Shown here piece after piece: positions 33,734 to 38,604 of a DNA stretch of 38,604 nucleotides (positions are counted from its first letter, which is position 1; the number at the start of each line of letters is the position of its first letter). A model generated the notes under the pieces. It was not told the origin of the DNA, made no database searches, and worked only from the letters and a program-made list of their open reading frames with translations. Origin of the DNA: Acidobacteriota bacterium (GTDB lineage Bacteria > Acidobacteriota > Terriglobia > Bryobacterales > Bryobacteraceae); contig VFZU01000052.1 of NCBI GenBank assembly GCA_016870995.1, positions 1 to 38,604 on the forward strand, in the 5' to 3' direction. The translations under genes were made by a program, and so were the position numbers.

Positions 33734-34162
33734 ATGCGCAACCTATTGGTGCTTACCGTATTTGCCACCCTCACTGCCCAGATGAGCTTTGCCGAGGTGC
33801 TTGAACACCCCCGCAATCTGAAAGAAGAAGCCCGTATCCAGGAGAAGGCGCAGAAGCGCTGGATGTGGAGCGCGATTGCACTGACGGCGGCCAGCTTTGC
33901 CGACGTGCATTCCTCGTGGGGCAAGCGCGAAGCGAACTCGCTGCTGCGCAGCAATGATGGAACGTTTGGCGGTAAAGGGCTCGCGATCAAGATGAGCATG
34001 GTAGGCGGCATTCTGTTGGGACAGCACGTGATGGTGTCAAAGAGCCCCTCGATTGCAAAAGCTCTTACCTTTACGAACTACGGAATGGCCGGCATGAAGA
34101 TCGGCGTTGCGGCTCGCAATTATCAGATCGAGAAGCCGAAGTATTTGTTGCGCCAGCAGTAA
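33734..34162 (+). CDS. Small exported/membrane protein, unknown function
   Basis: The 142-residue protein has a signal peptide or first helix (MRNLLVLTVFATLTAQMSFA). A charged segment follows, then hydrophobic stretches WMWSAIALTAASFA and IKMSMVGGILLGQHVMV. The pattern ADVHSSWGKREANSLLR (Asp, two Ser, Glu-x-Asn) recalls small DUF5658-like membrane proteins with a D...S/T...ExNP motif; this is a loose resemblance. An AAGGAG lies 13 nt before the ATG. A 14-bp hairpin follows the stop by 12 nt. Confidence 0.65.
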   Translation: MRNLLVLTVFATLTAQMSFAEVLEHPRNLKEEARIQEKAQKRWMWSAIALTAASFADVHSSWGKREANSLLRSNDGTFGGKGLAIKMSMVGGILLGQHVMVSKSPSIAKALTFTNYGMAGMKIGVAARNYQIEKPKYLLRQQ

Positions 34163-34174
34163 GTGGTTGGACAA

Positions 34175-34212
34175 CAAGAATGGGGTGGACCTGGCGGCCC
34201 ACCCCATTCTTG
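34175..34212. terminator. Strong bidirectional hairpin terminator
   Basis: A perfect 14-bp stem (CAAGAATGGGGTGG at 34175-34188 with its complement at 34199-34212) and a 10-nt loop lie between two convergent genes. It starts 12 nt after the stop at 34162 and 14 nt beyond the receptor stop at 34227. The flanks are only moderately T-rich (TATTTGGATTT on the plus side). Confidence 0.7.
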
Positions 34213-34226
34213 TATTTGGATTTGGA

Positions 34227-37200
34227 TCAGAAGTACAGCTTGAGGGCGATCTGAAGACGCCGAGGCTGATTGATCTGGTTCCGCCAGATGCCGAAGTTCG
34301 GATCCTGCAGGGTTTGTGCGCCACCGACACCGCCCCAGAGCGTGCGATTGAAGGCATTGAATGCTTCGCCACGCAAGTTGAAGCGAATTTTTTCGGTGAC
34401 GTTGAAGTCCTTGGCCAGCGAGAAATTTTCGCCCAAGTTGGGGAGCAGTCGGAAGTTGGGATTAAAGCGGGTCATGTTGCCCATCCGGTCTGTAGGTTGA
34501 TCCGGAAAGACTGCACGGTTGATGTAGGTTTCGTTGAAGGGGTCGAATCGTCCACCGGCCGGCTTGGTCCGCCAACCCTCATAAGTGGACACCGTTGGCC
34601 GGTTGCCTCCGGCGAAGATAGGGAAGCCGACAGTCGTTCCGATGCTGATGGGGGTGCCGGAACTGTAAGTGTGGACGCCGCCGATCCGCCAGCCGCCGAG
34701 CACGAGGTTCGACAGGCCGCTGGTCATATACTTGCGCCCCTTGCCGAAGGGCAGTTCGTAGACGTAGCTGAGTTTGAGGTTGTGCGTCTGATCGAGTTGG
34801 CCGATCGACATTTGCAGTCTGCGGTTGAAGTGATCCATTGCCGCACCGCCAACCCAGGCAGAATCCGCATCGGTGATGATCTTTGAGAAGACGTAGCTGG
34901 TGAGGAAGGTGAGTCCGTTTGAGTAGCGCTTCTCGAGCTTGAGGATCAAGGCGTGATACTTGGACGATCCGCTGCGATCACCGTTGCCGCCCGCAGTGTC
35001 GATCGTGCTGAACTGAGGGAAGGGTCGCAGGGACCAGGCAACGCTCAAGTTGTCACGAAAGCTGGGAAAGGGCTTGGCGATGCCAGCGGCCTGAGCCGCC
35101 GCCGAACTGATCGGAGAGTTCAGCAGGGTTCTCCCGGCTGCGGTAAAGGGGCTCAAGTTCGCCGGGAGATTGGCGAAGTTCAGTTGGTTGTAATTTAGCA
35201 TGCCGGCTTGTAAGTGGGTACCGCGAACGAAGTTGTAGCCAAACTCGAATACCGTATCTTTGTTGACCTGGCGCTGAATATTGAGCGTGTAAGTCATGTT
35301 TTCGGGCGCACGGCTCACCTCATTACCCTGGAACCAGGGCTGTGAGTTGTAGTTGTTGAATTCCGGGACGAGGAACGGCGGCTTCGGCCAGGCTGGGAAG
35401 CCCTGCTGAAGGAAGAAGGTCGGGTTAAATCCCTGCGGATCGGATTGAGGCGTATCGAAGATCTGAACGAAACCTTGGAAATGGGTGGATCCGCCAACGG
35501 CTCTCACTGCGCCGAACGTGCGGGCGGCGCCAGCGCGCAACACCGTCTTATCGTTCAAGCTGTAAGCGAGAGAGAGGCGCGGGCCCCATCCGCCAAACCA
35601 CGTGTCCACCAGGCGGCGGCGGCCTTCGCGGCCATCGCCGAAGCCGGCGAAGACGAGTGCTCCGGGACGGCCATTGGCACCTGGGTTGGGACGGGTGGGG
35701 TTGAAGTCGCTGAATTGATCGTTCGCGGCGTAAGGTGAGATGTTGACGTCGTAGCGCAAACCAAGATTCAGAGTGAGCTTGCTGTTGACACGCCAATCAT
35801 CCTGCGCGTAGAAGCCGTAATAGGGAAACCGCTGCGCGATGTAGCGTGGGGTATGGATGTTGCCGGTAACGGCCCCGCCCAGAACCAGGCTTGCGAACCC
35901 GGAGCCAGTGAGGTTTGCCAGATCGCCCAATTGTCCGGTGACGCGGCGATTGAATGAAACTTGCCCCATGATGTTTTGCTGGCCAAAACCACTGTAGTTC
36001 ACCATTTCATACAAGCCACCGAACTTCATGGTGTGCTTGCCCCTGACCCAGGAGAAGTCGTCGTTGAAAGAATAAACCGCGTTGTCGGAGCCGTTGTCGG
36101 ATGGCCCGCCCCAACCCGTGAAATCTGCAATCGAGACGTTGAGTAAGTTGTTGTTGCAATCCGGCACATTGGCCAGACAAACGGTATCTTTCCAGGGTTT
36201 GGCACCCACGGCGAGCGCACGGTTGATTTCTCGCCAGTCGTTGCCGCCGGCATAGAACCGGTTGATCTTGTTTGCCGAAATCGTCCAGTCCCAACTCAGA
36301 CGATACTGGCGGCTGATGGTGTTGTTGAAGTTGCCATTATTCAGAAAACCGGGCAGGCCGACGGGTCCGGCAGCACCAGGCGCGGTCGATCTTGTATTGC
36401 GCGCGTAATAACCACTGACGCGATGGCTGGACCCCAGATTGTGGTCGATGCGAAGGCTGAACTTGTCCCATGGCGCCACCTGTGTGCCGGCCTGGATGAA
36501 GTTGTTTCTGACGTATGCCGAGGTGCCGGGTACGATCCCCGCGACGTTCGGCAATGCAGTTTGTCCGATTGGGCTGAGCGCCTTGAAGATGTTGTCGAAT
36601 CGCGACTGCGGCACCTGGTTGTTCGGGAATTGGCTGCGCGTCCCGGAGGCACCGGTGAGCGGGTCGAAAATCGGAATCTGCCGATTGTTGTTGTCTACCC
36701 AGTTGGTGAAGTTGCCGTCGTAGAACTCTTTGGGTGCGACGGAACGGAAACTCGGGTTTGCCCCTTCGCGGTTGCGGAATCCCTCGTAGGAAGTGAAGAA
36801 GAATGTTTTGTTGCGCCCGTTGTAGAGTTTCGGGATCACGACAGGGCCGCCGAAGGTTCCCCCGAAATCGTGCTGCCTGTAGACGGGCTTGCCTGTGGCT
36901 TTGTTGAAGAAGGCGGCGTCGAGCGCATCATTGCGTAGAAATTCGAACAGGTTGCCATGGAACTCGTTGGTGCCAGACTTTGAAACGAAGCTCATCTGTC
37001 CACCTTGAGCCCGGCCGTATTCGGCCTTAAAGCCATTGGACTCCACGGTGAATTCGCTGATGGCATCGAGAGACGGTGTGTTCATGGCGGCCCATTGCGT
37101 CTGTAGCGCACGGCCTGTGTTGGAAGAAACGCCGTCGAGAGAAACGCCGTAAGTCGCGGCCTGACCGCCTCCGATCGAGAAGTTGTCGTTGGCATTATTT

Positions 37201-37694
37201 GGGGCCTTTACTTCGGGAGCCAGCAGGGCAAGGTCGAAGGGGGATCGCATCTGGCCACCGACCACGAGAGGCAATTGGTCCACCAGCCGGTTGGCGACAG
37301 CGGTTTGAATGCGAGCGTTTTCGGTTTGTACTTGAACGCCCGATGCCTGCACTTCGACGGACTGCTGCGTGGTTCCGACCTCGAGCGTGATGTCAATGCG
37401 TGCCGCTCCAGATGCGGTGACCACGATGTCTTTGGCGACGGATGTCTTGAACCCCTGCTTTTCGACGCGAACCGTGTAAGTGCCGATTTCGAGCGAAGGG
37501 AACGTATAGTCACCTGTATTGGAAGAGACCATCTTGGTGACTGTGTTGGTTTCGTTGCGGGTAGCGGCAATGCTTGCGTCGGGGATCAATGCTCCGGACG
37601 CATCCTTCACCACACCTGTAATCAATCCACGATCCTGTTGGGCCGGCATCAGTGCCGCCGAGACTGCTGCGAGTAGAAGCAAACGTGACTTCAT
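34227..37694 (-). CDS. Oar-type TonB-dependent receptor with carboxypeptidase-regulatory-like domain (3)
   Basis: From the ATG at 37694 the protein is 1155 residues; upstream in-frame ATG 37778 is rejected because MKSRLLLLAAVSAALMPAQ is a clean signal peptide and GAGAGGTCTT precedes it. A regulatory-like domain comes first (TGVVKDASGALIPDASIAA, SLEIGTYTVRVEKQGFK), then a plug (QSVEVQASGVQVQTENARI) and a barrel ending RLQIALKLYF. It follows the receptor 1/2 layout but with a different plug and barrel sequence. It has its own promoter (37769-37797) and terminator and so is a single-gene unit, unlike receptors 1 and 2. The ligand is unknown. Confidence 0.92.
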   Translation of the reverse strand: MKSRLLLLAAVSAALMPAQQDRGLITGVVKDASGALIPDASIAATRNETNTVTKMVSSNTGDYTFPSLEIGTYTVRVEKQGFKTSVAKDIVVTASGAARIDITLEVGTTQQSVEVQASGVQVQTENARIQTAVANRLVDQLPLVVGGQMRSPFDLALLAPEVKAPNNANDNFSIGGGQAATYGVSLDGVSSNTGRALQTQWAAMNTPSLDAISEFTVESNGFKAEYGRAQGGQMSFVSKSGTNEFHGNLFEFLRNDALDAAFFNKATGKPVYRQHDFGGTFGGPVVIPKLYNGRNKTFFFTSYEGFRNREGANPSFRSVAPKEFYDGNFTNWVDNNNRQIPIFDPLTGASGTRSQFPNNQVPQSRFDNIFKALSPIGQTALPNVAGIVPGTSAYVRNNFIQAGTQVAPWDKFSLRIDHNLGSSHRVSGYYARNTRSTAPGAAGPVGLPGFLNNGNFNNTISRQYRLSWDWTISANKINRFYAGGNDWREINRALAVGAKPWKDTVCLANVPDCNNNLLNVSIADFTGWGGPSDNGSDNAVYSFNDDFSWVRGKHTMKFGGLYEMVNYSGFGQQNIMGQVSFNRRVTGQLGDLANLTGSGFASLVLGGAVTGNIHTPRYIAQRFPYYGFYAQDDWRVNSKLTLNLGLRYDVNISPYAANDQFSDFNPTRPNPGANGRPGALVFAGFGDGREGRRRLVDTWFGGWGPRLSLAYSLNDKTVLRAGAARTFGAVRAVGGSTHFQGFVQIFDTPQSDPQGFNPTFFLQQGFPAWPKPPFLVPEFNNYNSQPWFQGNEVSRAPENMTYTLNIQRQVNKDTVFEFGYNFVRGTHLQAGMLNYNQLNFANLPANLSPFTAAGRTLLNSPISSAAAQAAGIAKPFPSFRDNLSVAWSLRPFPQFSTIDTAGGNGDRSGSSKYHALILKLEKRYSNGLTFLTSYVFSKIITDADSAWVGGAAMDHFNRRLQMSIGQLDQTHNLKLSYVYELPFGKGRKYMTSGLSNLVLGGWRIGGVHTYSSGTPISIGTTVGFPIFAGGNRPTVSTYEGWRTKPAGGRFDPFNETYINRAVFPDQPTDRMGNMTRFNPNFRLLPNLGENFSLAKDFNVTEKIRFNLRGEAFNAFNRTLWGGVGGAQTLQDPNFGIWRNQINQPRRLQIALKLYF

Positions 37695-37768
37695 AAGACC
37701 TCTCAGTAAGTTTGGTTGCAGGGCATAAATCGAGCTGAAAAGAATCAGTTGCCCTTGAAGCAAGTTAG

Positions 37769-37797
37769 AATTTATCACTTCTGGCTTGGCCGCACAA
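37769..37797 (-). promoter_or_regulatory. Sigma70-like promoter for receptor 3
   Basis: On the minus strand TTGTGC (37792-37797), a 17-nt spacer and TAAATT (37769-37774) preceded by TGA (extended -10). It lies about 75 nt before the ATG at 37694, leaving a normal leader with the Shine-Dalgarno GAGAGG. This contrasts with the leaderless geometry of receptors 1 and 2. Confidence 0.45.
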
Positions 37798-37815
37798 TGG
37801 GGGCTTGGCGGCCCT

Positions 37816-37844
37816 CCGGGTGTTCTGTCGTTAGAGACACCCGG
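37816..37844 (-). terminator. Hairpin downstream of the 37930 gene
   Basis: CCGGGTGT (37816-37823) pairs with ACACCCGG (37837-37844) around a 13-nt loop. It is 86 bp past the stop of the minus-strand gene. No T-run follows, so a terminator role is only plausible. The rest of the 235-bp gap (37695-37929) holds the receptor promoter and nothing else I recognise. Confidence 0.3.
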
Positions 37845-37929
37845 GGCGTTGGGCTTGCGCGGATCCTGCTGGTATTCAGTTGTCGGAGAGCTGTGAGGTT
37901 GCGGGTGGCCTCGGGTTTTGGGTTCGTTG

Positions 37930-38604
37930 TTAATTGTTTTCTGGCTCTGGCGGCTGCGGGGGAGTGCCGTGCTTGGCGTTCATCTTGTCGACGAAGTCGG
38001 CGATGATTTCCTTGGCGAGTTCGACGGCCGGGGATGGCTTCGTTTGGAGGGGTTGCGGTGGCTTGGGGAGATCTTCGGCGGCGATGTCTCCTTTGGCCGT
38101 TGGTACAACACGGTAGTATTGCGATTCGGGCCTGGGAGGCAGGGGCTCGGCGTCGGCGATGGGTTCGATTTCGACATTCTCGCCGTTGCCGATGAAGGCT
38201 TCGCGCTGGGCGATCTCAGAGCGGAGGAGTTTCAGGGTGCGCTGGATTTTCGTGGGGAGCCGGTCGAGCTCGCGGAGGATGGCGGGCAAGAGGGCGATGG
38301 GTTTGTTCAGGATGTCTTCGACACGGAAGCGCATGGCCTGGCCGTAGAGATATTCCATCTGCATGAAGCGGAGCTGCATGTGGATGAGTTGATGGACGAG
38401 GGCGACCTCGGAAGGAGTGACAGGGTTGAATTGTTCGATGAAGTTGGTGGAGACGGCGAGAGCGTCGTCGTAGTCGGCCACGAAGTTTTCGAAGTTCTTC
38501 AGGGAGTAGAGGCCATGCTTGAGAGAGTTCGAAGCGGCCTTGAGTTTGCCTTTTTCGGTGCGTGGCCCGGTGGACTTGAGCGCGTTGGCGCGATTGGCGG
38601 CCAG
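37930..38604 (-). CDS. 'STGPRT'-motif protein, 5' end outside window
   Basis: The frame stays open from the stop at 37930 to the window edge. The edge portion reads AANRANALKSTGPRTEKGK followed by LKAASNSLKHGLYSL. The pattern ANRxNAxxSTGPxTxxGK...N...HGL is well known from uncharacterised proteins that are multicopy in Acidobacteria, Planctomycetes and some Proteobacteria. A helical middle (VTPSEVALVHQLIHMQLRFMQ, LPAILRELDRLPTKIQRTLK) and a proline-rich, acidic tail (PPQPPEPENN) follow. The GTG at 38481 is not the true start because the conserved motif lies upstream of it. The function of the family is unknown; a nucleic-acid or mobile-element link has been suspected from its repeat distribution. 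Confidence 0.8.
   Translation of the reverse strand: MAANRANALKSTGPRTEKGKLKAASNSLKHGLYSLKNFENFVADYDDALAVSTNFIEQFNPVTPSEVALVHQLIHMQLRFMQMEYLYGQAMRFRVEDILNKPIALLPAILRELDRLPTKIQRTLKLLRSEIAQREAFIGNGENVEIEPIADAEPLPPRPESQYYRVVPTAKGDIAAEDLPKPPQPLQTKPSPAVELAKEIIADFVDKMNAKHGTPPQPPEPENN

Noticed and set aside
37930-38481. Complete 183-residue gene starting at GTG 38481
   Set aside because: The conserved ANRANAxKSTGPRT motif is encoded in frame upstream of that GTG, up to the window edge, so the gene is partial.

Overview
The window looks like chromosome from an Acidobacteriota soil bacterium of the Solibacter/Bryobacter kind. This is inferred from gene content, not from a marker gene. It is moderately GC-rich and carries three very large Oar-type TonB-dependent receptors with N-terminal carboxypeptidase-regulatory-like domains. 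Secreted S9 and M16 peptidases, a secreted amidohydrolase, a secreted DinB-like protein, a ThuA-like protein and a protein with the 'ANRANAxKSTGPRT' motif are also present. There is no rRNA, tRNA or CRISPR array. No gene-free stretch exceeds 300 bases; the longest are about 235 bp (37695-37929), 201 bp (33533-33733) and 193 bp (3219-3411).

Layout. 1-111: right end of an IS3-like insertion element, which has cut off the 3' end of a hybrid-type sensor histidine kinase (88-2325, minus). Upstream of the kinase on the same strand lie a YmdB-type metallophosphoesterase and a DPP-IV-like S9 peptidase. 6097-9989: a FAD-enzyme-like protein facing a lipoprotein/S9 peptidase pair. 9972-12870: a plus-strand run of amidohydrolase, DinB-like protein, ThuA-like protein and a protein of unknown function. 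12872-17251 (minus): three-gene operon of a catalytic M16 peptidase, an inactive M16 partner with an extra domain, and a LolA-like secreted protein. 17305-26749 (plus): acyl-CoA thioesterase, Oar-type receptor, a three-domain cell-wall protein and a second Oar-type receptor. 26739-29335 (minus): malonate module (MatC-like carrier, MatB-like malonyl-CoA synthetase). 29377-30636: MgtC/DUF4010 membrane protein. 30626-31947 (minus): a proline-rich small protein preceded by a striking palindromic leader, then a two-domain universal stress protein. 32021-33532: secreted amidohydrolase. 33734-34162: small membrane protein. 34227-37694: third Oar-type receptor with promoter and terminator. 37930-38604: edge-truncated 'STGPRT' protein.

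How it fits together. Most genes act in the envelope or periplasm: protein and peptide breakdown (two S9, two M16), uptake or surface binding (three receptors) and wall remodelling. The most unusual gene is 21250-23274. It appears to join a compact penicillin-binding-protein transpeptidase domain (SxxK, SxN and KTG all present), a SpoIID-type lytic transglycosylase/amidase-enhancer domain and an HExxH gluzincin peptidase domain, and it lies between two giant outer-membrane receptor genes. Genes are tightly packed. Three convergent pairs overlap at their stop codons, one divergent pair overlaps at the start codons, and several starts lack a Shine-Dalgarno but have a -10-like box 6-10 nt upstream, suggesting leaderless mRNAs.
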